This document shows, one piece after another, positions 50,026 to 62,899 of a DNA stretch of 64,000 nt. Positions within the stretch are counted from its first letter, which is position 1; each line of letters begins with the position of its first letter. Location of the stretch: assembly GCA_004431415.1 (NCBI GenBank), contig QPMI01000059.1:282819-346818 (forward strand), written 5' to 3'. The notes beneath the pieces are model-generated. The model ran no database searches and had not been told where the DNA came from. It saw nothing but the letters and a program-made list of their open reading frames with translations. The DNA is from Cyanophora paradoxa (taxonomy: Eukaryota > Glaucocystophyceae > Cyanophorales > Cyanophoraceae). The translations under genes and the position numbers were made by a program.

Positions 50026-51113
50026 TCAGGCTCGAGCGGGGCGGCGTCGTCGGAAGCCTGCCCGCGGGCAGAGGGGCGACCTCGAGCCCGCGGCGCTGGC
50101 TTGGGGTCCGGGGGACCGGCCGAACGCGGATCTGGTGGCGAGCAGTCTCCGGGGAGAGCGAGCGTCGGCGCGGAGGCCCGGGAGGCGGCTCGCCCTCAGG
50201 GTCCTCCGGCTCCCACTCAATATGAATCGGCACCGGCCGATCCGAGGGGTCGACCGGGGAGCGCCAGTGGCGCGTGTTGTACTCATCTCGAGGCTGCCGC
50301 CTCAAGGCGGGCCGCGAGGGAAGAGCGCGTCGGGATGCAGGGGCCGCGGCTCGGCAAATCCCTTGGCGCCCCACCGACGGGGCCCGGTTTCCGAGCGCTT
50401 CGGGACTCGCTCCGCAAGAGCGAGGGGGAAGCCGTCAGCGTCGCAGGCGTCGGAGGGGACAGGCCCTTCCGGCAGCGACTCGTCATCGATCTCGCCCGAG
50501 GCCTCGGCCTCTGCGTGAGCGTCCTCTAGCAGCGCGGCCGGGGCGCCCAGGTCGCCCTCAGGGGCGTCGGGCATCTCCGCGTCCGAGGGAGCCTCGCGCT
50601 CCTCGACAGCGGGCGCCGGGCCCGGCTCTCGTCGTTTCGGGGGCGGCGAGACCGACTCTGGCGCGGGAGGCGCGAAGCGCTCTGGGGCGGCCCGCGCTCG
50701 CTTGCGCGTGGCGGCGTCAGTAGCCGAGGCGGAGGCCTTGGCCTCAGCGAACCCAGCCGACGCAGCAAGCTTGGCGAGCTCGCGGGGCAGGCGTCGCGGC
50801 GCGCGCTCTGGCGGCGGGGGCTCGGCGTCGGAATCGGTTTCCGCAGCACCGCCAGCCTCACCCTCAGGCTCGGGCGCGGGCGCTTCAGGGGCGCCGGCGT
50901 CGGGCTCGGCCTCAGGAGCACTGGCTGGCACAGGGGGCCGCGACTCCTCCTCTGCATAAGAGGAGCGGCCCGGCGGGGAAGAGGGGGCGCTCGCAGGCGC
51001 CGCCCGGGCGCTCGGCGTCTAGCGGCTCGGCCACCCTCGGCTGGGGCTTCCGCGCGGAAGCCGGCGGAGTTGGCGAGCTGGCGCAGGGCCCGCTCGGTCG
51101 GGCCCAGCTGCAT
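50026..51113 (-). other. acidic, Pro/Ala-rich spacer between RNase H and integrase
   Basis: The stretch between RNase H and the integrase zinc module is open in one frame for about 210 residues (50302-50931). It is composed almost wholly of Ala, Pro, Glu and Ser with PPPKRREPGPAPAVEE-like stretches. No enzyme motif is visible. Typical Ty3/gypsy elements have only a short tether here, so it is probably an element-specific disordered linker. Confidence 0.55.
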
Positions 51114-51157
51114 CCTAAAGATGCCCAGCGGGACGTCGGGATCCTCAGGCTCAGCCC

Positions 51158-53521
51158 CTACAGCATGTTGCGGGATGCCGAAGCCTTCGGCGCCCTTGTA
51201 GGCCGCGGGCTTGGACGAGGAACCGTCTGCACCGCCTGGCTGCCAGACGGGGTGGTCCTTAGGGAGACGCGAGCACGCGTCGGGACCCCGTTCTGCTTGC
51301 CAGGGCGGTAGACGATCTCAAAGTCGTAGGCCTGCAAGAGCAGGGACCAGCGACCGAGGCGGCCCGTCGTCGGGTCCAGCGTCTTCAGCCACTGGAGGGC
51401 GTGGTGGTCGGTCCGCACCAGGAACTGGGGGCCGCCAGCAGATAGTGGCGCCAATACTTAATGGCCCAGACTACTGCGAGGCACTCCAGCTCCGTAGCGG
51501 AGTAGTTCATCTCGGCCGGCAGCAGCGTGCGGCTGATGAACGCGAGCGGCCGCTCGACGCCTTTGTCGTCGGCCTGGCTCAGAATTGCGCCGATAGCGTA
51601 GGTGCTGGCGTCCGTCTGGAGAATGAAGGGCTTCGAGAAGTCCGGGAACCGCAATATAATATCGCGGCCCAGGAGTTCTTTCAGCTCCTTAAAGGCGCGG
51701 TCGGCGGGCCGTCCTCTGGCCAACTCCAGACGGCGTCCTTCAATAGAAGGCGCTGCATGGCGTGCACCACTTTGGAGAAGTTCTCGACAAAGCGGCGGTA
51801 GTAGCCGGCGAGGCCGAGGAACGAGCGGAGCTCGTCCGCGTTCTTCGGCGTCTGCCAGTCCGTGATCACCTTGGTCTTCGCAGGGTCCTGGCGGATCCCT
51901 TCGGCGGAGATGCGGTGGCCGAGAAGGTCGATTTCAGGCACGCAGAAGCGGCACTTCGACGGCTTCAGGCGCAGGTTCGCCTTAGAGATCGTCTCGAAGA
52001 GCGCCTTCAAGTCTAGAAGGTGCTGATCGATGGACGGTGAGAAGACCGTGATATCGTCGATGTACGCGACGACGCAGGTGGTCAGCAAGGGGCCCAGGAT
52101 CGCAGTGATCGCGCGGGAGAATGCCGCGGGCCCGTTCGTGACCCCAAACGGCGTAACCTTCCACTGAAAGTGACCCCAGGGGACCACAAATGCAGTGTAG
52201 GCTCGGGAGCCGGGGTGCAGAGGCAGCTGCCAGAAGCCGGCAGTCGCGTCAGCAGTCGAGAAGACCATCGAGCCGCGGAGGCGCTCGAGCTGGTCGTCTA
52301 TGCGGGGTAGGGGAAACACGTCCCGCTCGGTGATCTGATTCAGCCTCGATAGTCGACACAGAAACGCCAAGTGCCGTCCTTTTTGGGGGCCAGCACTACC
52401 GGCGAGCCATATGCCGCTTGGGAGGGCTCGATCAGCCCAAGCTCAAGGAGTTTCTGAATTTCCTTGCGGGCGTGTTCCTCGGCGTGCGGGTTCATACGCC
52501 GCGGAGGCGTGAACACCGGAAGGCGAGTCGTGAGTTTGATCACGTGCTCGTAATAGAGCAGGTTGCTGGTGCCCTCTTTGGCCTCGACCTTGTCTGCGAA
52601 GACATCCTTGTAGCGCCGCAGGAGCGCGTGAAGTTCGGCTTTCTGCGCCGTCGTGATTGACGGGTGAGAGCCGAGCTCAGGAATCTTCTTCAGCAGCTCT
52701 TGCCACTCCTCCTCTGCATTAGGCACCGGCCGCGGTGCCTCAGCGGGCTTCGCGTCGGGTGCTGCAGTCGTAGGGGTGGGGCATCGGGCCGGGCCGAAAG
52801 CGAGGCTGTGACCACACTCTGGGGTGGGCCTCGGCGTCGGCGACCGGTGCGGCCTTGCGGACCGTAACGTCGCCGCGCATGGCGCGGACTGCATCGAGCA
52901 AGTCGCGCTCCGCTTTTTCGGAGAGACCGGGGAAGGTCGAGCGCAGGGTGGCGTCTCTGGGGACGGACACTGCCTCGACTGCGGCGACGAACTCGTCGAC
53001 CGAGGGCCTGTGATCGGGGCCGGCGTTGGGGACGCGCTTCGTGACGACGTGCTCATAGCATCGTCGTCGAGGCTAATGATGCTCATAGCATCAAGGTCCT
53101 GCAACGGCCGGTCGGCTGTGTCGAAGGGCAGCTCGCCAAACGTGACGACTATATCGTCGACGTCGTAGGGCGGTGCGCGGGGTGGGTCGGCGGGCTCAGC
53201 AGGCGCTGCGCTAGACAGAGCGCGCTGCTTTTCCGCCTCATCTACGACAGAACGTAGGGTGGAGATTATTTTCTCAACGTCTTTGGCGGGCTCATATGCC
53301 GCGCCAAGCATGCGTGCTTTTCTATTAAAGTGGCGGAGTCCAGTGCGGCGTTTGGCAGGCACGATTCGCAGCCGGCGAATCAAGAGGTCTGTCAATGCAC
53401 TCGCACTACAAGGCATTTGCTCAGGTTCGTACTCAAAATCACCAGGCGGTAGGCGACCGCCGAAGCGACCGCTACTACCGATCCTAGCGGCAGGGTTACC
53501 GGCTGCCGGCCAGGATTGCAC
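51158..53521 (-). pseudogene. reverse transcriptase and RNase H, frameshifted
   Basis: RT blocks in order: LGLIEPSQAAYGSPVVLAPK and WRFCVDYRG (frame ending near 52340), then RLNQITERDVFPLPRIDD in a new frame, AFSRAITAILGP, and the active-site box AYIDDITVFSP (about 52050-52075). Next come LLGHRISAEGI and FLGLAGYYRRF. RNase H carries LQTDASTYAIGAIL (about 51610), YSATELECLAVVWAIKYW and, after a further shift, RTDHHALQWL. The tract VYRPGKQNG ends the domain. Frameshifts near 52345, 51700, 51435 and 51280 break the polyprotein. Upstream residues to 53521 form a non-catalytic linker. Confidence 0.9.
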
Positions 53522-54130
53522 AACCGCACGTGAAACATTTTGTCTCCCGGGTGATTATGCAGCTGGTAAGGGCAGAGTACGCCCAAGGCTTGCGGGGACT
53601 CCGGCGACGGCTCGACGTAGAGGTGCGGCAACTCACGCGTTGCCGGGCCCTGCCCATTGAGCGTGCATGGGACGAGGCCTCTCCGACGGGGAGCTTTACT
53701 GGTCCCAGGACTCGGACCAGGATCCCAAGCTGGTCCGGAGCCGAAAAGGGACGACGACTTCGCGGTGCAGGTGGTCACGGGCCGGAGGCACACCCGGACA
53801 GCGTCGTGTCGATCTGGTCGTGGACGGCCTGGATCGCGTCCAGGCCGAGCAGAATGTCCGGCTCAACGCCCATGGCGCCGCGCGGGACGACGAAGACGCG
53901 GCGGCAGAAGCGGAGCGAGCCCAGAACGAAGACTACGTCGGCGCGGCGACAACGAATTTTGTCCCGGTCCATGAAACCGCGGACTATCGTGTGGCCTCGA
54001 CGTAATTGACTTCGTCGGGCGGCAGGCGGTCGAGGACTTCCTGGGAACTACAGTTCCCTGGGCGCCCGTGTCGACAACAATGCGAGCGGGCCGTTCAGCG
54101 CCGGAGCGGCCGTTCGGCAGGCGCATAGCA
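53392..54130 (-). pseudogene. retropepsin-like aspartic protease, frameshifted
   Basis: The active-site triad region RIVVDTGAQGTVV is encoded at about 54040-54085. After a frameshift, VEPDILLGLDAIQ (about 53830-53880) provides the second conserved block. The following frame contains NPGRQPVTLPLGSVVAV (about 53470-53530), a linker commonly found between protease and RT in gypsy elements. Confidence 0.75.
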
Positions 54131-54409
54131 ATGCTGCCGTGAATGTGCAGTGTCTTTGGCCGGAAGAATTCCAGGCCCGGTCGCGCGGAAGCTAGGTCGG
54201 GCGCGGCGGACGTGGAATTCTGTTCCGGCGGCGCGGTGGACCCGACAGGTCCGTTGCGCTTGCGGTTGGGGATGGGGGCCGGGACTGGCGAGCCGCGGCT
54301 CGCTCGGCGACTCGGCGCTGCTCTGCCTGGTCGGCCAACGGCGAGGCTTGGTCCGCTTGCGCGGCCCGGGCCGTGGCGGTTGGCGTAGAGCAACTCGTCG
54401 CTGGGCGGG

Positions 54410-57400
54410 TCATAGCCGGCGCGCGTTCCCAGCGGCGTCTCCTCTGCCGGGCGGGGCACGGCGAGGGACGGGCGGTTTTTGGAGCCCAGGGCGTGGCCCG
54501 CGGGCATGAGAGCTTCCTCGTCGGAGGTCAGGCCTCGGGGTAAATGATCGCGGCGGCCTCGAGCGCGTTCTGCGGGGCGAACGCCGCTGTCGGCGCTGAA
54601 CCGAGAACCACGCGCGAGTCGGCCGTGGCGGGGCCTTGTAGCCCGTTTTGCGCATCGAGATGCCGTAGCGGTCCATGATCGCCTGATGCACCGCGCGTAA
54701 GGCGGCTCCAGGGTCTTTGGATCGACCTGCAGCATTTGCGCGGGTTCGACAGCCAGTGAAGACCAGCACGGTCGAGCGCGGCCCGAGCTTGTGCAGCAGG
54801 CGGCGGGCCCAGGCCGGCGCAGGCTCGCGGCTCTTTGGTGGGCGGGGCGGGCGGCGCGGCTGGCGCCGGCGGCGCGACTGTTTGAGCGGGCGGCTCGTGG
54901 ACGACCGTCTGGACGCGGCGGATCGAGATGTACTTCTCGTCCGCCGGCACCGGCACAGCGGCCCGGACCGACGCCGGCGTATGCAAGTGGGCGGGAAGGT
55001 CACAGGGCGCGCGGGCCTCGTGCCCGCGGGGTGACGACGCTTCTGCGACGGTGTATACCGCGAAGAAGGGCTTTGGGTTGGCTTTTGCCGCGGCCTGCAT
55101 TGCCACGCGAGCCTCGTGCTGGCGCTCGCGCTCAAGCAAGGCTCGCCAGTCTTTGGTGCGATCGAGCGTGGCCGCAGAGCCTCGAGATCGGCACGGGGCC
55201 CGTCTGGGAGGAGCGAGATCATCATGCCCGTCTCCCCAGCGGAGAGGCTGATCTGCATATCGATGCCGGCCCGGAGGCGCGGCAGACGTCTTCCAGGCCG
55301 CCGAGCGGCCTGCTTTGCCTGGCGAAGGCTTCGTCTGAGACTTCTGAGCGCCGCCGGCTTGGCGCGCGTCTCGGCGTGGCTAGCGGCGGTGCGGATCTGG
55401 CGCTCGACTGTTTGAAGCCAAAGCCCCAATTCCGTGACCCTTGGCCCCGGATCTTCACGTCGCGGCAGCTCGAGCACTCGCGCACAAACTGCAGGAGGCC
55501 CCCTGCTGGGACGTCAGCCTGGGGGTTGAAAGTCGTGGCGGCGGAGGCGCGCGGCGCGGCACTGAGGCGCGCGGCTGCTCCGGCGTCGACTGTCTGCGCG
55601 CGGCGGCTCGGCCTGGCTCGCACGCGATGACCGCTCCTGGCCTGAGAGATGGAGGCGCGACCCTCCGCAGGCTTGGACGGCGCCGCCGACTGCGGACGGC
55701 CTCGCTCTGCCCCTCAGGCCCTCTAGAAAGGGCTGCTGGCGCTCGTTGCGTCCGCCCGTCGGCGGCTGCCCACCCGATGGTGGCGCGGCGGCGCGGGCGA
55801 GGACGACGCGGACTGAGCGTCCATCTGGTTCTGGAGCTTGATCAGGACCAGCGCGGTGGCCTGCTCAGCTCGCGCGGACGCCGAGAGCGAGTCTGGCATC
55901 TCAGCGTACTGCGCCTTCCAGACCATGTCGAAGAGCTCGCGCAATGTGGGCGGGCAGCCTCGCAGGCGGCGTCGTTCTCGTGCCGCTGTACGCAGCGTCT
56001 ACGGCGCAGCGCGGCGGGTCCGGCGGGCGGCGAGAGGATGGCTGCTGCGAGGGCTGCGGCGGTCTCGCGGCGAGGCGCGGTCGCGCGAGCCCTTCTTCGA
56101 GCTTTTGCGCCGCTTATCGTCATGGCGGGGCTCCGCTCGGGCTCCGATCGCGCGAGCGCGAGCGGGAGCTAGAGCGGGACGGTGTTCGCTCCGGCGGCGT
56201 TCCCGCGAGCCTCGGCGAGGCTCCGCCTGTCGCGAGTGTCGCGACGTGGACCGTCGGCTCGGCGGGCTGCGGTCGCGGCGCGGCGGCGAGCGATCACGGC
56301 GGTCCGGGAGCGGGGCGGAGGCTCGCGGTCCCGGCGTCCGGCGAAGGGCGTCGGGAGCCCTCGCGATCGCGGCGTTCCAACGAACGGCGGGACGGCGCGG
56401 CGCCCGGGATTGCCGGTGGGGCTCCGGGGAGCGCTCGCGGCGCGTGGAGGGGCCCCGCGTCTCGCGCCTGTCTGGGTGCGAGAAGCGGCGACTGGACGGG
56501 GCTCGGCGCGGCTCGGGTGTGCGCGAGCGGCGCTGAGACGAGCCCGCTCAGGGTCCGGCGGGCCTGCGACGCGCGACTGGCCGTGTGTCCCTGCGGCTCG
56601 AGCTTGCCTCGGCCTGGCGGTCGAGCTGGGCGCGGCATCAAGGTCCGGGAGGGAGTCTCAGCCGGCGGGGCTTGTCTGGCGGAGCGCTCTCGGCGATCCG
56701 CTCGACTTCACTTCCCGTCCGAGACGGTTACGCGCATGTCTTGGGGTCATACCCCTGCTGCCGCGCGAGGAACGCATCAGCCCGAACGGGTCGTTCGGGT
56801 CGACAGCGGGTTGTGCGGGTTGCGCCTGGCCACCGCCGCGGTCGCCGCCACGGTCACGGTGGCCTCGGCCGTCGCGACCGCGGTGCCGGCCGCCCGCTGG
56901 TGACCCTGCCCGCGGCCGCCTCGGCCAACGGCCTGGCCCGCGTTGCGCCGGGGCGCGCCTGCTGCGGCGCCGTCGGCGGCGGCGGTCTGCGCAGCGGCCT
57001 GCGCCGGCGCGGGCGCCGACGGGGGTGGCGGATGGCGCGCCTCGGCGGGGTCGTCGCGAGCCGCCGACGATGGTTGAGGGCGGCTGGAACCGCACGCCGC
57101 CCACGTCGCGCGGACCGCTCCTTCGTAGATCGGCTGGTACGGCGTGCGAACCAGAAGGCTTTCGGCCTCCTTATCGACAGCCGCCGTCGCAGTCAGGCTG
57201 CGCCGGCCGAGGGCGCGGCGCCCTTGTTCTGGACCGCGTCCCACATCAGCGCCGGGCGCAGAGCCTCAACGTCCCAGTCGGGGAGCACGGGGTCGTCCGT
57301 CTCCAGTCGATCGGGCGCGCGAGGCGGATCGCGACATTCAGATCGGCGTAGAGCGAACGGAGCATCGTCTCGAACTGACGCCGCAGGGGTATAGCCTCAT

Positions 57401-57670
57401 CGGTAAAGATGAGCCCCAGCGGGAAGTTCCCGGGACAGTTCTCCAGCTCCTCGGCGGCGCGGGCGGCCTCAAGGTGGCGCTGTATCCCACTCTTGCCCCG
57501 GCGCCAAGGTCATCGCCGGCGGGCCACGCGTCCTCGGCGCCGGCCATCGGGGGCGAGCCGAGCTCAAGACGCTGGTACCCGAGACCGTGCGGCATGTTTG
57601 TGAGGTACGCGCGGATGCCGTCCGCCAGCGCGCGGGCATCCGAGTCGGCGCACTCATCCTCGTCATAGTG
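54410..57670 (-). pseudogene. gag-like region, Arg/Ser- and RGG-rich, frameshifted
   Basis: Fragments with coding character are scattered over several frames: FETMLRSLYADLNVAIRLAR (about 57290-57390), ESLLVRTPYQPIYEGAVRA (about 57110-57180), ELFDMVWKAQYAEMPDSL (55870-55940), and DWRALLERERQHEARVAMQA (about 55080-55160). Between them is Arg/Ser-, Gly- and Ala-rich sequence. The position upstream of the protease and the basic composition fit gag. No zinc knuckle is found in this part; a possible CxxC (ECSSCRDVK) sits near 55480. Confidence 0.5.
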
Positions 57671-57718
57671 CGCAAGAGGGCCCTGAAGACCTCGGCCACG
57701 TTCTGGGCATGGCGGCGT

Positions 57719-60700
57719 TCAGGGCGCACAGTTGTCCACCCGCTGCGCGAGCAGCGGGATGCGGGGATACTGGAAGCCCTGCAGCATCGCGAGCAGGATC
57801 CGCCACAGATTACGCCGCACGACCCTCGTGGTCCGGCACGACCGCATTGTTCGGGCCAAACTTCCACGCAAGCGTGGGATGACCGTCCGGGTACGTCGGC
57901 CTCGCGTCCGCGTCGAAGACCTTCTTGCCTGAGGCAAGACGTCGGACCGCGGTCCGGCTTGGCGTCGCTTAGTCAGAAGGCCTCGTGAATGAACACCATC
58001 AGACCGTCCGGCACCACGCAGCGGAACGAGTTCAACACCTTGTTGAAGTATCCATGTGATCGGCGACCGCCCGAGCGATCTCGGGGACGTAGTCAGCCGG
58101 GCGTTCCGACTCGACGTCCATGGCCGCAGCCGACAGAAAGTCATCAGCCAGTGCTGGCTGCGGAGGTGCTGCCGGCGCGTGACGCTGAAGAAGCGCGCGT
58201 GCCAGCCAGCGTAAAACGATGGCCGTCGCGAGGATTTCTCTTCCGCCGGGATCGGCGCCCAAGGCACGTCCCGGAGGTGAGTTCGGGAAAGGCGGCAGCT
58301 CGTAACCGACGCGGTGACGAGCCGCGGGTTCGCGTGGCTCTTCTTGGGCTGGCTCGCAAGCTGGGCGACCGTCACTGCGAGCCACAGCTTCTTGTTCTCG
58401 CGCTGGTGCGGCGCGCCCCCTGCGACGTCCTTGTCGCAGCAGCGTTCGGCGCGGGCGTGCCGTGCCTGCCACGAGGCGGGCGCGTAGATGCGCCGCGTCT
58501 GCAGGCGACCTCAACGTTCTCGACGCGCTTGTCGGCGACGGCGCAGCAGGGCCAGCACGGCGACGTCGCGCGCGAAGCGGGTCGCGAACGGCGTCCTGGC
58601 GTCCTCCTCGTTCGGTGTCGGCGATGTTACCGCCAAGACTGAGGTGTGCAGGGTGGGGCGCTCGGGGTGCGGCATGTACGGCGGCGGGGCGTTCGCGCGC
58701 CGCCGCCTTCGTGGAAGAAGGCGGTATACAGCACCCGCGAGACCTGGCCCAGGGTCGAACACACGGGTGCGTGGGCTGTGCCCTCGTGCGTGAGATCCAG
58801 GCCCGTGTACGTCGGGACGGCAGACTGTCGGTACGGGTCCGACCGGAGGTACTGCACGATATCCAAGCTACGCCGCAGGCGGCGTGCGGGAATGCAAGCC
58901 CCTGCAGGTCGAAGAGCTCCGGATCCTCGCGAACGGCCGCTGAGGCGGGCCTACGAGCGAGAACCAGTTCACTATGCCGCGCGCGGCGGGGCGACGCGCT
59001 TGAGCATAGTTGAGCACAGCTCGCCCATGTGCTGGTCCTGCAGCGTGAGCACGTCGACGTTGTACTCGTCAACGTCGCCGGCGTGCTGCCAGCGCAAGGG
59101 TAGCTGATCGCGGCAGCGTTGCCCATTCAGTGAACCCTGGCTCATAGCATTCCAGGGCCGGAAAAACGCGTGTTTCCGGTCCATGTACTCGCGCAAGAGC
59201 TTGTGATCGTTGGCGTACGTCGGGTCCGCCAACGAGACAGCGCCGCGGCTGCCAGTCTTGTGCGGCTCGAACGGCCTGTGCGCCGCCGCAGGGATGGCAG
59301 CCGGCGCCTCTTCCTTCTCGCCCTCTTCCTCTTCGCTCTCGACATGGTCAATGTCGAGCGGCTCGAGGCGGGGCTCAGCTCATCGGCGATGTAGGTGCCC
59401 ACAAGCGCATCGTCGAACGTGAACGACTGCCGTGCAGCGTGACGCTCGAGGCATGCAAGACCTTCTCCTGGAAGGCCGCGCGCTGGGCGTCAGGGCCAAG
59501 CCCTGTGCGGGTCGCTCTCGCGGCTTCCTCCTGCGCGCGCGTCCCTAGCTGCAGGTGGCGGCGCAGCCAGCGAACCCGTACGGAACTCCAGGCCGGCGCG
59601 TTCCGCGGAGGGGAACGGTGGTCCCAACCGCCTCGCGCGGAACATGGTGTGAGCACGCAAGAGGTACTGGGCCCACTGCGGCGGATGACGGCCGCGCTCG
59701 GGTTGAAGCGGCCCCGTGCGTCCACCGCGGCAGGCGCGTGGCAGGGATCGTCCAACGCAGAGTCAGGAAGTGTCCAACTGCTGCTCCGTCCACCATGCAG
59801 GTGGAACGGGAGATCGTGGAGTGGGCGTGACGGGGCCACGGGCCCAGCGCGATCATGAAGAGCTCGAACGCGGCCGCGTTGAGCGCGCGAGGCGAACGGT
59901 GCGATCGGCTCTGAGCGCGACGCGCCTCCGGCGGCTCCTCGTGCGGCACGGGCGGCCCATCCAGGCGGTTCTGGATTGGCGTGCTCCTCTCGCTGGCGAG
60001 AACGCCTTGAGGTGCGGACCCGCAGGTCCTCGAACGTGCCCTTCAGTGCGTCGAAGGGATGCTCCAGCGGTGGCGAGATCAGACGGGCCGTCATGGGCCA
60101 CTCGGTGATCTGTTTCCCTCACAGAGCCGAGGCGGGCACCCCGGCACTGCGAGGACGCCGCTCATCACGCCCATAGCCTCGTACAGGGCCGCTGGCTCAG
60201 GTTCTCATCGATAGCCGACGGCGGCGGCGGCGGCGGCGCTTCCTCGGGCGCCTCATCGCCGTCGCCCCGCTCGCCCATCTCGGCGTCTTCCCCTCAGCCT
60301 GCCCACGGCGGGCGCTGCGGGTTCGTGGCCCTGCGAGCCGCGCCCACGGGTGCTGACGCGCCGACCCCGTCCCCGCGGCCACGCTCGCCGCGACGGGCGG
60401 CCTGCCGGGGAGCCGCGCGGTCGCTGCGCGCAGACGTCGAGTAGCGGCTCGCTCAGGCGAGGCTCGACAGGCGCGGCTCAGTGGCGGGCGGCGTCGGAGC
60501 GGCGGTGGCCGCGGCGCCATCGGGCTCGCAAGCGGCGGCCATGTTGCCGCGGCGTGCAAGGTCACGAGCTTCGCCGTCGTGCAGGCGGCGGGACAGGAAC
60601 GGCGCCGCCGCGCCGGCGCTGGCGGGTCCCTCGGCGAGAGCCTTCACAGGCGGGCGCGGCGGCAGGCAGGCCTTAGCCTCCTTGATCGTCGCGCTGACGG

Positions 60701-62686
60701 CCTTCGCCGTGTAGGCGCCCGTCGTGTCCGACGCCGGCTCGGCGTGGTGGGCAGGTCGTGAGAGGAGTGGGGGTGCGGCTGCCGCATCCGTGCGCCACTT
60801 CTCACGAGCGCGATCATGTCCTTGACAGCCTCGTCATTGAAACCGGCCCGCTTCTTCAGCAGCCTACGGAATAGAATGACGAGGTGGGCCCGGTCGCCCG
60901 CCTTGGCCCCCTCGATGTACGGAGCAGCTCCGCGGCCCCGGCGGATCCGGAACCGTGCGGCCCAGGCTGCATCGCACAGGGCGGTGAGCGGCGGGCGCGG
61001 CCGAGCTGGCTCAGCACGTAGAGCTCCTCAGCGACGATCTGGCAGCTGCCCGCCTCGCGTCGTGCCGTGCAGGGGGCAACTGCGTGGTGCGCGTGATCGG
61101 GCGCACGCGGCGACCCTCCACGTGCCAGGCTCTGCCCCGTGCAGGCGCGGCCAGTGCAGCCAGGTGTCGCACAAGTGCAGGTCTCGGAGGTGCAGAACGC
61201 GGCGGCGGCGACGCGGGCTCCACCGGAACGCGTTCAACCGTGCGGGACTCGCCCTCGCTCACGACCGGGAAGGCGGGGCACGGCCGTGCGGTACGCAGTC
61301 AGACGCTCCGCGAGCGCTGCCCGCAGCCAGTCCCTCGGCGTCCCGATCCGAGCGGAGACGTGCCCGCCCCGGGATCGGAACCTCAACGGAGGCAGCCAGG
61401 ACGGCAAGCGAGTGAACGGCTTCCGTGAACTCCGAGTCCGAGGGGACAAGAGGGTTCCCGTGCCCGGGCAAACGGCGCTCTTGTGGGCGTCGTGGGGACC
61501 GGCGCGGCCGCCGATGCAAGCCACGGTCTTCCACTGGATCGCGTGCTCGAGGGCCAGCAGGGCGAAGCCATAGCGTCGACCCGCGCGTCCACCATGAGCG
61601 GCTCGGCGAACTTAAAGAAGCGGCCGAGGATCTCTCGACGGCGCCGGCGGTGCCCGGGGCACCGTAGTCGACGCGGTGCAGGAAATAGCCCGCAACAGTC
61701 GGGCGCACGCAGGCGGAGGCGGTCCTGTGCCGGCAACAGCTCGCTCAGCTCGATTAGCTGCGGCGGCCCGACACGTCATCTCGTGCGGCTCGAGAGAGGC
61801 CGCCACGGGCGAGTGTGGCCAATGCTCCAGTGGCGGCGGTATGGCTCAGCCACGCCGGTAGCGACGCACTCGTCCCCAAGCTTCGTAAGCTTGTGGGCGT
61901 CGGGCTCGACTGCGGGGCGACCCTCGGGCGTGAGGCCCTCGGCGTGCGGCCACGCGTGGCCCCGGCCCACTTCGCGGCGACGCGAGAGGCCTGGTGCGTG
62001 AGGCTCATGATTTCATAATAGTGCGTCGGCCAGGCGTGAGCCAGCGTGTCCTGGGACAGCGGGTCATGCCCCAGCATCTGCAGGAACGCAGTGGGGAGGG
62101 TCCGCGAGCCGAGGTACGTGCTCTCGGTGGCGAGCGGCTGAGAGAACGCCGCAAGCAAGAAGGAGAGCGTCTGGCGGGTGCGGGCCGGGCAGCGGAACGC
62201 AGTGGCATACCACTGCTCGTCCCGGACCTCGATCAGCCCCTCGCTCACAGTGCAGCCGCAGTGAGTCTCGCACGGCGCTGGGTACAGGAACGCCGCGCGG
62301 TCGAGCGGGACCGACGCGGCGCCCTTCAGCTTGTGCGCGTCCACGTTCCAGAGAGGAACGGGCCCCAGCTCGTGCTCGCGGCCCTTCACCGGCTCTAACT
62401 CAACGGCTCCGAAGTGAGTGAGGTCTAGGCCGGGGCTAGCGCTGAGGAGGCGAGCGCGGTTGAGGCGCAGGGTCTCCTTAGACGCTACGGTCGCGTCCTC
62501 GTCGGCGAGGGAGGCGCCGTCGTCGTCACCTCGAGGCTCGCTACCGTCTCGGCCCCCGAGGAGTACCCCAGGCAGCAGCCCACGCCGGCGGCGGGGTCCG
62601 CCGGAGCCTCGGCGGCGGCGGTCTCGGGACCGACTTGGTGGGAGCGAGCTCCGTCGCGGGCTCGGGACCCTTCGCTTCTGCGTCAC
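57719..62686 (-). pseudogene. unrecognised frameshifted coding region
   Basis: Minus-strand fragments look like genuine protein rather than noise: NDHKLLREYMDRKHAFFRPW and NVDVLTLQDQHMGELCSTM (58972-59232), DIVQYLRSDPYRQS (about 58820-58866), LGRFFKFAEPLMVDARVDA (about 61570-61640) and LRTLPTAFLQMLGHDPLSQD (about 62050-62105). They lie in different frames and are divided by stops, so the whole is decayed or split. I recognise no family. It could be a structural or accessory ORF of the retroelement, or a separate mobile element between gag-like segments. Confidence 0.4.
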
Positions 62687-62693
62687 GCCGCCT

Positions 62694-62899
62694 CGACCTC
62701 CGTTGGGTCCGGGGCGGCCGCCAAGAGGAGTGCGACCTCCTCAAGGGCGGCGTCCACGATGCCGGCGGCGAGCTCGGCGGGGAAAGAAGTCGGCACGGGC
62801 GTCGGCGCGGACCTTCGCTGCTGCGTCAGCGCCCTCGACCTCCGTTGGGTCCGGGGCGGCCGCCAAGAGGAGTGCGATTTCCTCGAGGGCGGCGTCCAC
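62694..62899. repeat. direct repeat, period 142 bases
   Basis: The 64-base segments 62694-62757 and 62836-62899 differ at only a few positions, and similarity extends upstream into the intervening DNA. In protein both encode DAALEE(I/V)ALLLAAAPDPTE, but 142 is not a multiple of three, so the two copies are read in different frames. Confidence 0.9.

Noticed and set aside
54143-57394. Long Arg/Ala/Gly-rich plus-strand open frames
   Set aside because: They are the antisense of the GC-rich gag-like region and carry no recognisable motif.
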